From assembly GCA_019633425.1 (NCBI GenBank), contig WSUB01000017.1, forward strand, positions 330,244 through 394,243: a stretch of 64,000 nt of DNA. The letters run 5' to 3'. The stretch's first letter is position 1. Each line of letters begins with the position of its first letter. Origin of the DNA: Tulasnella sp. 424. Lineage: Eukaryota > Basidiomycota > Agaricomycetes > Cantharellales > Tulasnellaceae. Under the pieces are notes generated by a model. The model was not told the DNA's origin, did not search any database, and saw only the letters and a list, made by a program, of their open reading frames with translations. The translations under genes were made by a program, and so were the position numbers. Of the stretch, positions 24,791 to 37,722 are shown piece by piece.

Positions 24791-27700
24791 TTACGCTTCC
24801 ATGCTGGTTGAAGTTGCCGACGCCTGCATGACCAACAGGCCGGCCGATACCCGTGAAACCATAAAAGCGGTAGCTACATCTCCCAAAGTGTTCCTCATTT
24901 CGTTCCCCAAGCCACCGTGTTTACGGCCCTCCTCCTCGTCCAAAAGAATCTTCATTTCGTCGTGGTGAGATTCTGCTGCCAGGCGCTTGCCACGTCCCAC
25001 AACCACAATCAGTCGCCTTTCAGCTGCAACTTCGGAGGCCTTGTCTACAAGAGAGTGGAGTGGCTTCGGAGATGACAGAGAAGTAAACGTAACGCGGGTG
25101 AGGGCGTCTTGAACTTGGGGTGTATGCTGGGGTGCAATGGCGTCGGGGTCTTCCTGAGGTGCGTATTTGAACCAGCAAATGTTGTCAGCCGTATCCGAAG
25201 CAAGTCGGGTCTGAGTCGTAACATTGGGATAAATCGTATCGGCCATTCGAGGAATCTGGGATGAATGCGGGAATTAGCTCCATCATCCAGGTTCGGTGAA
25301 GACGGGAACGTAGACTTACCGAGTGGAGAGTGTCCGTAATCGGTAGACCGTGTTCTCCAGCAGTCCCAGAGAGATGAGCTTGCTCAGGTAATTCGAGTTT
25401 AGCCCTGTTTTCGCCTTCTGAATCGCTCATGAGCGCTTCTTTAGTAACTCGAATGATGGTAGCTGTGACTTCCGGCCTCTCGCACAGCTGCACGACAAAC
25501 TCCAGCGCCAGTCGATCATCTGGTCCTCCAAAGAAGGGTATAAGCAAGTGAGCCTTCGAGCCGAGGATATGACCTTGCTGTTGCACCGCTTGGTTGTCCA
25601 CGAACAAGCCAACATCGGCCGGAGCCGAAGCGTACAGTCGACGAATGAAGTGCGAGTGTGCAACGGATGTAAGCTTCTCGTGGCGGGTCAAAGTCGTGGA
25701 ATGGGGTGCTCCGCCCGTGGCACCCGGGCTGCTTGGTCCAGCGAACAGCCCAGCAAGAGGGTTGCTTGTGTGTGTCGCCTGGGGTGGTGCGCCATGGCTT
25801 TCTCCGCTGATCGTCGTCGGGTGAATGGTGAGAGGGACCCCTCCATGCTGTCCACCTACAAGACCCCTCAATGGCGATGCCCAGCTGAGTAAGATCAGCT
25901 GAGACGAACTCTCCTCTGCGACGAACCCGACCCGCTCGTGGTATGTGTCGTAGGTCGCTACTGCAAGCCGATTGTCAACTTCCATGTCGTTGAGACCGGC
26001 GAACATATGGAAGACGTTGAGGAGAGGGTCGCGGACCATGAGCTCCTCAGGGACCGAGGACCGCATCAAGTCGGAAGTACGATCCGTCAATTCGACGAGA
26101 CGAAGAGCAGTGACGGTGGTCTTCTTATTGTCAGTTGCGGGTTCTCGAGAGCGGCGGGGAGATGGGGGATGAGTGGAATGACCGATAGAGGGTGTCTTGG
26201 TCGGCGCCGGGAGTTCCTTCGCGGGTCGAAGGAGTTGGGTGATGGCCATCGCACTCGGCATATGTCCCATTCTGTCCAACACCACCAAGAACCGTTCCTT
26301 CCTCTCTGATGAAAGACGCAAAGCTCCCTTCTCTCCTTGCCCTCCAGAGAGGTTAGCGAAGTTAGCTCCGGTGGCAGCGGCACGTGTGCGGAGATGAGGT
26401 GGGTACAGCCACACAGCGACCGGTGTACTAAGCAAACGAATACCCGTCAAAGGTCTGGGTTGCGCGGCCGCTGAGAAACTGAGACGCGTACGTACCATGC
26501 GAACGTGAGGACAACGGCTTCTAAAACGAACATACTGAAAACCCGGGTATCCAGAATACCGGCTTGGAGACCGACGTTGAGGACGATAAGCTCGATGAGA
26601 CCTAAAGGAGCCGGATGGCAAGCTTGAGAAATTCTGCAACGGGGGTGTCTGTAGGAACAAAATCACCTTTGCAAGACATGAGCGTTCCGATTGTGAACGA
26701 CTCTCTCCAGCCGAATCCGGCAAATCTGGCAGCAATGCTTCCACCTAGGCGGTGCAGTGTCAGGATACCCCCCCCCCCTGGAGAAGCTAGACTACCTACC
26801 GAAGAATTTTCCAATGTATGCAACCACCAAGATCATAATAGTGTATCCCCAAATCAAGCCAGTGTTCAGGAGACCGAGGTTAGTGCTGAGTCCAGAGATA
26901 GTAAAGTACTAAGAAAATAAGAGGATGTCAGAGCCAGGCTCCCGTGAAAGGTTATTCCACACACCAAGGGTAGGAAAATGATTGCAACCATGTCTTCTAG
27001 CTTTTCCGTGATAGTGATGTTCAAGTTTCCATCGCGAGGCTAGAGAAACGGAAGTGCCGTTCAGATCCATGAACTCTTGGGGAAGTTGGAGGGGGTTTAC
27101 GAACGATAGCAAGCCCAGCCAAGAATCCGCCGAAAATGGCATTCACACCTGGGAGGCGGACGATCCAAGGATGGTTAGTTCACGTTGTAAACCAGGTTCC
27201 CGAGCCCAGGCTTACCAATCGCATCAGTCATAAAGGCGCTTGCAAAGACGAGCAAGATCGTAGCGGTCATAAAGATTGGAGTCGGGCCTTTTTCAGTCGA
27301 GCCTGTCCAACGGGCGAACCAGGTGAAGAACCATCGGCATGGGTAGAGGATGAAGAGGACCCATGCAACCTGACACAACCAGGTGAAGGGTGAGCGTCCA
27401 TTGAAACATGGCAGAACGAAGGGTCGCAAGACGTACAGAAACGAGGAGGATGTACAACGCGGTCAAACCGGAGCTAGCGTTGACGAGCGCGACGGTCAAA
27501 GCGAGGAGAATCCATCCGACCTGTAGAGTGGTTAGTCAGCCCCAAAAGGTCCTGATGCGAAAAATGCTCAACGCACAATATCGTTTCCAACACCGGCGCT
27601 GAGCACGATGATCCCAATAACATCGTCTAGGAGTTTGAGCTCGGTGAGGATGCGGCAAAGGACTGGGAACGCAGTAATTGAGTATGCCTGTCGAAAATCA

Positions 27701-28581
27701 GCACCTTTAGGGACGGCTGGTTCGTTTACGATATATGTGATAGAAGACTCACCACTCCGACGAAGAGCAAAAAGTGCGAAAAATCCGTTGATGGGTCGAC
27801 AAACTGTTTGTAAATTGGGATAGCTACTGCTGCACCGAGACCGAAGGGAATGGTGATGCCTCCTGCGGAAATAATTACTGTCAAAACAGCACGCCCGCAC
27901 ACGTCCGATCAGCATAGATGTCGCGAGAGAAAGGAATCGTAACGTTGAGCGTACATGAGCTCCTAGCATTGCGCTTGATGATGGTGGTATCAATTTCCAG
28001 GCCGACGAGGAACAGGAACAGTACAAGCCCTGATGGAAATGAATTCGATGACATAATGAGGATCGCGCCTAGTCTTTACTTGGGACGGTGCCCGTGAAGC
28101 GAAAGGAGGAACTCACCGATTTCAGCTGTCAAGGAGAGATAAGGTCTTGAAACGGCAGGGAAGATGTGTTCTGTGAAGCCGGGAATGCGGCCGAAGAGGG
28201 TGGGACCGAGGACAATTCCGCCGATCACTTCGGCAATGACTTTGGGTTGGCGGAGCTTTGCAAGAGCGAGGGCTAGGAGTTGAGCGGTGATAATGATAAT
28301 GCCTGAAAGGTCAAAGGTCAGACGCGCTGGGGTGTCGAGTGGGGATGGAAAGACGAACCAAGTTGGATTGCCCAAAGGCGAATGGGAGAACTAGTTCTGA
28401 ATTCACTGCAGGTGTATAATAAATGTATTTTAATGAGCAGAGAGAGGCGTTAGGAGGGATAGGGGGAATCGTACGTTGGATCGTCGCCATCAAGCAGACC
28501 GCCTTGCTGCTCGGCGGCTCTCTTGACGATGGCCTTTCCGAGCTCAATGATGGGACCGGAAAATGATCCGGTTGTGGACAT
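24791..28581 (-). CDS. K+/H+ antiporter of the KHA1 type (CPA2 family), copy 1
   Basis: A monovalent cation/proton antiporter, Golgi-located in yeast for the Kha1 family. ATG 28581 gives [19 protein letters not shown]. About ten short introns cut the membrane part. Segments in order: [20 protein letters not shown] with [66 protein letters not shown] with SAGVGNDI (the GND aspartate likely carries cations), [10 protein letters not shown], a GFLAGL segment, [18 protein letters not shown] and [18 protein letters not shown] long cytosolic tail (about 500 residues) resembles two universal-stress-protein-like units as in Kha1 and plant CHX proteins. A C-run in the plus strand at about 26769 lies in an intron. 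The downstream paralogue is 29744-33522. Confidence 0.9.
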
Positions 28582-28688
28582 GATCGTGGAAACTCTTCTG
28601 GGTTCGTTACAGCCGTGAAAGAGAGGGGAAGGGAAGGAGGGGAGGGGAGGGGAGGCTCGGAGGGCTGAGTGGCTTGTTGGGCGAGAGG

Positions 28689-28694
28689 TTTATA
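28689..28694 (-). promoter_or_regulatory. TATA-box candidate of antiporter copy 1
   Basis: On the minus strand TATAAA lies 108 nt before ATG 28581. In the paralogue the aligned place (33627-33640) reads GAGGTTTTTTGTGGG on the plus strand and has no TATA. A CT-rich tract (28617-28655) separates this box from the ATG. Confidence 0.45.
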
Positions 28695-29743
28695 AGGTGA
28701 TGTGAAACAGAGGCGCGCTCCAACGACTCGGGTGACCTGGGGGCGAAGAGGGGCGATTGCTATAAATGGATAAACAAACAACATGAGGCAAAATAGAAGA
28801 ACTTCTATGGCAATTTTTTTACACCCCTGTATTACTCAGTCTAACTGTGGACAACGGCAGACTCACCGGCACTTGAAGGCGGAAGAAAAGTCTTGGTGAA
28901 AACACTATTATTGGTACGCAAGCCGTGCTCTCAATGGAAAGAAAGTAAAAAGAGGGATCCTCCCGACAACAAAAGGCCTTGGCCTGTGAGTGCTTCCGAC
29001 AGGTACCCCGGAACTCTCGTGGGACCTTTCGGAGACTGCCATCAGTCCGAATTCGAATCCGAAGGCACATTAAAGATGGGGAGAGATAACTACCGGCCGA
29101 AAGTACACATCTACGGATGCAAGCCCATCACGTCATTGCGCTAGTCATTTTACGGAGGAGGGACAAGGTTTCATGTTCTCACAGTATTGCATTGCGATCG
29201 GTTAGCTGGAGAAACCCATCGACTGCTCCAGGGGTCAGCCTGCAATGTGCCTTCTATGGCATGGCTCGCTGCAAACCAAGTCACTCTAACTATAATTTAA
29301 CGACCATAATTCCCCACATACCCTTAACTCGAGAGTTTAGAGGCAGGTACGTAGAACGAAACTCGCGCTCCATAGCGAATCCAACCCCTAAGCCGGCGCA
29401 ATCCTTCGCTCCCACCCGCCCCAGACGCCCGTTAACCGAGCGAACGACTGTCCACGTGCCGGTGACATATTCTCAAGTTGTAAATTAAAAGGATCTAGCG
29501 AGGGGTAAGGCAAGACAGCTATACAGTCGGTGTCAGTGAAAGTGAAATCGGGTACAACGTCTCAGGCAGGTAGACATCCGCGGTCCCGCGTAGGGCCTCA
29601 GGCTCAATAAATCAGGATTTTTGGGAAACGTCATCGGACGGGGAATCACATGACGGCCAACCCCGCCTTACTTGCTTGGCATAGTTCGAATAGAATAAAA
29701 ACCACAACAGACACCGACGGAAATTCAGACAACCTAATGCCAT
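28695..29743. other. Spacer between the two antiporter copies
   Basis: No gene is supported. The segment holds the upstream region of copy 1. At about 29490-29690 it contains sequence matching 34130-34340 upstream of copy 2 (for example CCTCAGGCTCA, TTAAATCA/AATAAATCA and ACCCCRCCTTACT), so the duplicated unit extends about 1 kb upstream of the coding region. Confidence 0.65.
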
Positions 29744-32700
29744 TTACACATCCAGATTGCTCAAAGTCGCCGACGCTTGCATGACCAACAGGCCAGCCGA
29801 TACCCGTGAAACCATGAACGCGGTCGCGACGTCTCCCAAAGTGTTCCTCAATTCGTCCCCCAAGCCACCATGTTTACGGCCTTGCTCCTCGTCTAAAAGA
29901 ATCTTCATTTCATCCTGGTGAGATTCTGCTGCCAAGCGTTTGCCACGTCCCACAACCACGATCAGCCGCTTTTCCGCTGCAACTTCGGACGCTTTGTTCA
30001 CTAGGGAGTGGAGTGGCCGGGGAGATGACTGGGAAGTGAACGTAATGCGGGAAAGAGCGTCTTGAACTTGTGGTGTATGCTGAGGTGCGATGGCATTGGG
30101 GTCTTCCTGAGGTGCGTATTTGAACCAGCAAATGCTATCAGCCGTGTCCGAAGCAAGTCGGGTCTGAGTCGTAACATTGGGATAAATCGTGTCGGCCATT
30201 CGAGGAATCTGGGATGAATGCGGGAATCAACTTCATCATTCGAGTCGCGTGAAGACAGATATGGACCTACCGAAGGATGAGTGTCCGTAATAGGTACGGC
30301 GTATTCTCCAGCAGCACCAGCGAGAAGGGCCTGTTCGGGGGGTAACTCGCCTTTACCATTGGCTTCAGCCTCCGAATCGCTCAATAACGCTTCTTTGGTA
30401 ACGCGAATGATTGTAGCTGTGACTTCGGGCCTCTCGCATAGCTGCAGGACAAACTCCAACGCCAGTCGATCATCCGGTCCACCAAAGAAGGGCACAAACA
30501 AGTGGGCCTTCGAGCCAAGGACATGATCTTGCTGTTGCACCGCTTGGTTGTCCACGAATAACCCAACGTCGGTAGGAGCTGAAGCGTAAAGTCGACGGAT
30601 GAAATAGGAATGAGCGACAGAGGTATGCTTTTCGTGGCGTGTCAAAGTTGTGGTGTGCGCTCCGCCCGTAGCACTCTGGCTGCTTGGTCCTGCGAACAGC
30701 CCAGCAAGTGGGTTGCTTGTGTGCGTCACTTGGGGTGTTACACCATGGCTCTCTCCACTGCCCGTCGTTGGGTGAATAGTGAGAGGGACACCTCCATGTC
30801 CTCCACCTACAAGACCCCTCAACGGTGAGGCCCAACTGAGCAAAATCAGCTGAGCCGAACTTTCCGCTGCGACAGTCCCGACTCGCTCGTGGTAAGTTTC
30901 GTAAGTCGAGACTGCAAGTCGATTGGCAACTTTCATGTCGTGAAGACCGGCGAACATATGGAAGACGTTGAGCAGCGGGTCGCGGACCATAAGCTCCTCA
31001 GGGACGGAGGAACGCATCAGGTCGGAAGTACGATCCGTCAGCTCCACCAGACGCAGAGCAGTGACACTGGTCTTCTTGTTGTCAACCGCAGGTTCTTGAG
31101 AGTGCCGAGGAGATGGGGAATGAGAGGAACGGCTGGTAGAGGGCGCTTTGGTCGGCACTGGCAGTGGGTTTGCGGGTCGAAGGAGTTGAGTGATGGCCAT
31201 CGCACTCGGCATGTGTCCCATTCTGTCCAACACCACCAGGAATCGCTCCTTCTTCTCCGAAGACAAACACAAAGCTCCATTTTCTCCCCCTTGCCCTCCA
31301 GAGAGGTTAGCAAAGTTGCCTCCAGTGGCAGCGGCACGCGTGCGGAGATGAGGTGGGTACAGCCACACAACGACAGGTGTGCTAAGCAAACGAATTTCCG
31401 TCAAGGCCAAATTGCATGCGTTTTTGGGAGTGCATACGTACCATGCAAATGTGAGGACAAGAGCTTCTAATACAAACATACTGAAGACTCGGGTATCCAG
31501 AATGCCGGCTTGGAGACCGACGTTGAGGACGATGAGCTCAATGAGACCTGGGGAACGAGATGGCAAGCTTGAGATCCTCTGCAAGGGGAGCACCTTCAAG
31601 GCCAAACTCACCTTTGCAGGACATCAGGGTTCCGATTGTGAAAGACTCTCTCCAGCCAAATCCAGCAACTCTGGCAGCACCGCTTCCACCTGGGCGTTGC
31701 AGTGTCAGGACGCCCTCGCTGAGACACACAACTACCAACCTACCAAAGAATTTTCCGATGTAGGCAACCACTAGGATCATGATCGTGTATCCCCACGTCA
31801 CTCCACTGTCCAGGAGGCCGAGGTTGGTGCTCAGTCCAGAGAGGGTAAAGTACTAAGAAGGTTAGACCATGTCAGGGCCAGCCTCTCATCTAAAGTTATC
31901 CCACACACCAAGGGCAGGAAAATGATTGCAACCATATCTTCTAATTTTTCCGTGATAGTGATGTTCAAGTTTCCATCGCGAGGCTAGAGAGGCGAAAGCG
32001 TTGCTTAGCTTCAGGGAATAAATGAGAGGTTGTGGACGATACGAACGATAACAAGCCCGGCCAAGAATCCGCCGAAAATGGCATTCACGCCTAGGCCGGA
32101 GGATCCGAGGATGGTCAGCTCACGCCGTGGACCAGATCCAGAGCCCAGGCCTACCAATCGCATCAGTCACAAAGGCACTTCCAAAGACCAGCAAGATCGT
32201 GGCTGTCATGAAGACTGGGGTGGGGCCCTTTTCAGTCGATCCTGTCCAACGGGCGAACCAGCTGAAGAACCAGCGGCTTGGGTAGAGGATGAAGAGAGTC
32301 CATGCAACCTAGCATAACCAACTGTCGGTGGGTGTTTACCGGAACATGACAGGAGGAGACGCACGGAAACGAGGAGGATGTATAACGCGGTCAAACTGGA
32401 GCTAGCGTTGACGAGCGCAACGGTCAGCGCGAGGAGAACCCAGCCGACCTGTAGAGTTTTTCGTCAGCCTCAAAAGGTCCCGATGCGAAAAATGCTCAAC
32501 GCACAATATCGTTCCCCACACCGGCACTGAGCACGACGATCCCAATAACATCGTCCAGAAGTTTGAGCTCGGTAAGGATGCGGCAAAGGACGGGAAATGC
32601 AGTGATTGAGAATGCCTGAGAAAATCGACACCGGAAAAAACCCTTCAGGGATGGCTGGTTCGGATACGACGTGTGTGATGGAATACTCACCACCCCGACA

Positions 32701-33522
32701 AAGAGCAGGAAGTGAGAAAACTCTGTTGATGGGTCGATAAACTGTTTGTAAACCGGGATAGCTACTGCTGCGCCGAGACCGAAGGGAATGATGATGCCTC
32801 CTGTCGAGATAATTACTGTTGAGAGCATGCCCCCACAGGTCTAGTTAGCAGAGATGTCGCGAGAAAAAGACATAACAAAAGGTAAGCGTACATGAGCTCT
32901 TAGCATTGCGCTTGATGATGTTGGTATCAATTTCCAAGCCGACGAGGAACAAGAACAGCACAAGCCCTAATGGGATGAACTCAATGACGGAATTAGAATC
33001 GCTTCAGAGTCTTCGTTTAGACGACGGCGCCCGCATGAAGCGAAGGCAAAGCTCACCGATTTCAGCTGTCAAGGAGAGATAAGGTCTTGAAACGGCGGGG
33101 AAGATATGCTCTGTAAAACCGGGAATGCGGCCAAAGAGTGTTGGACCGAGTAGAATTCCGCCGATCACTTCGGCAATGACCTTCGGTTGGCGGAGCTTTG
33201 TAAGGCCGAGGGCTAGGAGTTGAGCGGTGCAAACAATAATACCTGAAACAGGTTAGAGGTGAGATGTGTTGGAGCGTGGAGTCGGAATGGAGAGACCCAC
33301 CAAGTTGGACCGCCCAAAGGCGAATGGGGGAACTGGTTCTAAAATCACTGCGGATGGACAAGAAATGGATTTCGTGAGAATTCCATAAGGGTTCTTGGGA
33401 TAGGGGGTATCATACGTTGGATCGTCACCATCGAGCAAACCACCTTGCTGCTCGGCTGTTCGCTCGACGATGGCTTTCCCCAGCTCAATGATGGGGCCGG
33501 AAAATGATCCGGTGGTAGACAT
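29744..33522 (-). CDS. K+/H+ antiporter of the KHA1 type (CPA2 family), copy 2
   Basis: The same intron-rich organisation and almost the same protein as the gene at 24791-28581, with ATG at 33522 ([20 protein letters not shown]). It has [57 protein letters not shown] and [20 protein letters not shown]. The cytosolic tail ends ...[31 protein letters not shown]. Exons examined are intact. Differences concentrate in the loop region after PTKAPSTSRSSHSP and at the C-terminus. Start-to-start distance to copy 1 is 4,941 bp and stop-to-stop 4,953 bp. Copy 2 lacks the TATA element, so the two may differ in expression. Which copy is ancestral cannot be told here. Confidence 0.9.
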
Positions 33523-35532
33523 AATCCTAAAGCTCCCTGCGTTCGTGACAGTCGTGAAAGAGTGGAAAGGGGAAGGACGGAGGGAGAAGGGAAGCTCAAA
33601 GGACTGAGTGGCTTGCAATGGCCAGAGGTTTTTTGTGGGAAAGGCGGGCTCTAACGACTCGGTGACCTGGCTGTTACTATAAAAGGATAAACAAACAACA
33701 CGAGGCCAAATAGAAGAACTTCCTTGCCCCCCTGTAATCATTCTATCGATGTATAATTTCAGCCGATTCACTCGATGTCGGTAACAATATCGGCGCTCGA
33801 CCGATTTGGGGGAGAGTCCAATAGTAAAATGCCTGAGATCTGCTTGTGGGACTTCTTCCAGCCCAAGATCCCACAATGACGTAGCACATTGCAGTACATG
33901 GGTGGACTGGCAAAACCCGTCTACCCCTAGAGAGCAACTAACCGCGAGCCTCCGATGAGACGACCTGCCGGAAAATAAGTCATTCGATGAATTGGTTTCG
34001 ATTATCGTCTACGTAACTCCCGACCCGTCAGCGGATCAACCCCAAGCCATAAGTACTCTAACGCTCCCCAACAGTCGCCGCGCCAATTATACTTGGTGCC
34101 GAACGCGCACCCACAAGTCGTTAAATAGCGAAATCTAGTGAAGGGTTGGGCAAGAGAGTTGTGTCAGAGAAATCGGTTACAACAGCGGGGGTGGTCGGGA
34201 AATCGAATCAGTCTAATGGCTGGAATTTGGAGACATCCGTGGTCCGCAGGACCTCAGGCTCATTAAATCAAGATTCGAGAAACATCATCGGAATGGGGAT
34301 TAAACGACGATTAACCCCACCTTACTCAATTTCACCCTTCGGACACCAAGTTGACTGTTGAAACACACTATAACAAGGGAGGCACTATCAAGAGTCAAGA
34401 GTACTTGATCATTGCACTTGATCATTCTATTTGAGCACTGAAAGGGTGTCCACATGCAGGATACATGCCTTGCCGGTGCACGTATAAGTAAACGGAACTT
34501 TGAGCGCGTTCGGCGGCCACATGAATACCATTAAAACTAGTACAAGAAATGACCTCAGTCAGTAAGCACCGAGATGAGTAGAATGGTTGGCGAAGGGTAT
34601 CAGGGAAATCAAGCAGTCCTTCGTAGGCCCGTGGACCTCGGTCCATGTTGACGTCCGAAGAAAAGAGTTGCAAGAAAGGAAATGATGCTTACCTACAACT
34701 ACAAACATATCGAACCCGCACGTTTCATGCATCGAAGAACAAGGAACGAACGAAAGGGGAATGATAGAAGAGAATGTTGCAGCTAGAAATGGCACGCCCC
34801 CCCGCTTGCGCATTCGACAAGGGGACGCTTCCTATGTTAGACATGCATTCCGTTCTCCGGTTGAAGCCGTGGCGCCAGCCCAATCGTAGAAAGATCGGGC
34901 TAGCGTGGCATAATGGCCACCGTTGCTTTTTTGATCGTGAAGAAGAAGAGTGAAAATTGATGCGAGGGGTTTATAAGGAAATCGGAGGTGGTCCGTGCGT
35001 ATCTCCGTCGAGCAACTGCTCCGACGGCATCGAGTTCATCGTATCCCACCTTCCATCGCGTACCCAAGAACATTAGTCGAAGTTCAATGGGTCAAGAGCG
35101 ACTCCCGATACTGGCATGTGTGACCTAGACTCAGAAAAGAGCGTATTCCTCGAGTTCGGTGCTCGTTAAGCCCACCTAGGCCGGCATAGAGCGACTTCCG
35201 CTGTGCCGTGTTTCTGGCATTTACTACAAGTCACTATCTCTAACGCGCGTATGTACATATTTCATCATGTCCATACCCCAGGGCGTTTTGAGAAGGATGC
35301 CCACATCTGGCTTCGTAGAAGCCACGAGCCACCACGACACATGGGAACGCCCACATAGCCAAGTGCGCCTTTGGAAGCCTCAGGCTGCACGTTCAAACGG
35401 GTCTCCCAATCGGAGACAGCGTCTCCGCCATTCGTGCATGGTGGCCTTGTCTTGGCGCCCCAAATGATTTCACCCTTAAATCCATCGTCGAAGGTACTTA
35501 CATGGGGTTCGACCTCTAATCGTCTTACGAAC
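33523..35532. other. Long intergenic region upstream of antiporter copy 2 and the nucleotidase
   Basis: The first 800 bases belong to the duplicated upstream unit. From 34340 to 35532 short frames exist on both strands (for example 34422-34813 minus) but none shows a motif. The last 50 bases are the leader of the nucleotidase gene. Confidence 0.5.
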
Positions 35533-37595
35533 ATGGCCCCAGTCCGCTATGCATTGCTGGCCTCGCTCCCCCTTTTTGCTCTTGCCTTCTCTGCATCTCC
35601 AGATTCGTTGTGGTCAGACACCCACCTCGTCTCTCGACGCTACTCATCACCCCACTCGAAGCGTTTTATCGACGACGCGGGCCGTTACAACATCACGATA
35701 CTCCACCTCAACGACGTCCACGCTCACCTCGACCAGTTCACCGCTTCCGGGACAGACTGCCATCCAGAGAACGGGAAACCATGCTATGGGGGATATGCGA
35801 GGTTCAAGACGAAAGTAGACGAGTTGAGGGGAGTTTACAAGGACTCGTTGTTGATAAATGCTGGAGATGAGTTTCAGGTGGCATACATTCTCGGCATCGT
35901 CGTCATGTAAAGCGCTGAGATGTGTTTACGGTTCGACATAGGGCACGCTTTTCTACACCTACCTTGGGCCTTCGGTGATAGCGGAAACCATCAACCAGCT
36001 CGGATTCGACGCTATCACCTTGGGGAACCACGAATTCGACGGCGGAAATGGCCCTCTAGTCAAGTGGATCAAGGAGCTTAATTTCTCCATGATCTGCGCG
36101 AACGTCAACTCAACAGACAAAAGTCTGGAAGAGGTTTTGGTTCCATACAAGGTCTTCCCGCAACACGGCCTAGTCATAGTAGCTGTGACGACTGCTGATA
36201 TCCCCGGAATATCAAATCCAGATGAAGGTGCGTTCAATATGAGCTGGGCTGATGTTTAGGATCTTAGGATGAACTCCTTCGCTCAGGAACGACCTTTTTG
36301 GACCCAACCGAGACGGTCCAGAAGACGGTTGACTACATATTGGAACACGAAGACGTGAGAAGAATAGTGGTTATGACACACATTGGGTAGGCTCTAAAGT
36401 CGTTGCGTGGTGAGGCGATGGATTGACAGGACAGGAGTTTAGATACGACCTAGATATCAAACTCGCAAGGAACACTCGGAACGTGCATTTGGTCGTCGGA
36501 GGTCATTCACACACCCTGCTTGGAAACTTCACTGGGGCTGCTGGCCCTTACCCAACGATTGTGGAGAACCTAGATGGGGAAGAGGGTCTGTGATGCACGC
36601 CTTCTCTAACCGCCACGTCCTTTTAATCTTTACCTTGGTGCTTCAGTCTTCGTCGTCACTGCAAGCAAGTGGGGACAGTATCTCGGCAAGATAGACGTCG
36701 CATTCGACTGCGAAGGCAAGATAGTCGCGTACACGGGCTCTCCGATCCTCATGGACGCCACCATACCATTCTCCGAACCTCTACAATCGCAAATCTTGGA
36801 ATGGCGCAAGAAGTTCGATGCCATCGGCTCCGTCGTGGTCGGTGAAACTTCGACGTCTCTGGATCAGACTACTTGTCAGCAGAAAGAGTGCAATTTGGGT
36901 GATGCCATTACCGATGCGATGATAGAATACAGACTTGCAAATGGTGGACATCCGGACGGAGCGATCATGAACGCTGGCGGGATTCGAGCGAGTATCGATG
37001 CGGGTCAAATCACGAAAGGGGGCATCTTGCAATGTTTTCCATTTATGAATGCCGTGGTCGACTTGGAGTTTACTGGAAAGCAGTTGTGGGATATTTTTGA
37101 AGGTAGGAGCATCTCCTCTGCATGAGCTCTGGATTAAAGGAAATTGTTTAGGCATAGTGTCGCAGAAGAATTCTGCCGGAGAAACTGTCACATCTTTCGT
37201 CCAAGTGTCGAAAGGAATTCAGTTCACCTACGATCCCTCGAAACCTCAAGGTTCTCGGTTGGTTTCGCTCAGCGTTGGGCAGGCTGACCCCGTCCCTCCT
37301 ATCGACTTGACGAAGGAGTATACCATTACAACGTTGGATTACATTGCCACCGGAGGCAAGTATTGAATATTGGCGACATTCTTACGACTGGGGGCTGATG
37401 TCGTGCTTTGCAGGAGATTTCTTCATACCCAAGGCTGAGCAACAACCATTTATTACGCTGGACACACTCGATGTCATTTTCAACGACTATGTCTCGACAC
37501 ATTCTCCCTTAAATATTGGGCTATCCGGAAGGATTAATCAGGTACATTCTACGTCTGGTAGGAGGTGGAATATGGAGTGGTCGAAGGACTGGTAG
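35533..37595 (+). CDS. Secreted 5'-nucleotidase / metallophosphoesterase
   Basis: Hydrolyses nucleoside phosphates outside the cell or in the vacuole. Exons 35533-35877, 35942-36227, 36287-36386, 36443-36585, 36647-37102, 37152-37355 and 37414-37595 give 571 residues. A signal peptide (ALLASLPLFALAFSA, about residues 7-21) is followed by the two-metal site motifs HLNDVHAHLD, NAGDEFQG (variant), TLGNHEFDGG, THIG and GGHSHT. The C-terminal substrate domain has DAITDAM, NAGGIRASIDAG and TLDYIATGG. The last intron (37356-37413) has a GC donor and AG acceptor; no GT donor keeps the frame into DFFIPKAEQQ. No GPI tail is seen. The next gene starts 127 bp downstream. Confidence 0.93.
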
Positions 37596-37722
37596 TGGTC
37601 GAGGGCGCACGTTGTTGTTCTTTGTTTATATCATTATGTCACGTCCCCAGCGAAAATTCGAGAGTGCATCCCCAACTAGACTGACGTCCCTCTTACCCGT
37701 CACCCACCATCAACCTTTCACC

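Larger units (their letters stand above)
24791..34340. repeat. Direct tandem duplication of an antiporter unit of about 4.95 kb
   Basis: Coding, intronic and about 1 kb of upstream sequence occur twice in the same orientation (about 24791-29690 and 29744-34340). Upstream markers shared by both copies include GGATAAACAAACAACA and AAATAGAAGAACTTC (28768 and 33688). The simplest origin is one unequal crossover. Confidence 0.88.

Noticed and set aside
25185..26744. 519-codon open frame as a complete gene
   Set aside because: It is the tail exon of antiporter copy 1 extended through neighbouring introns; the membrane part lies upstream in small exons.
26765..26780. C homopolymer in antiporter copy 1 as a frameshift
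   Set aside because: Comparison with copy 2 places it in an intron between GKFFG and GSIAARF, so it does not affect the protein.
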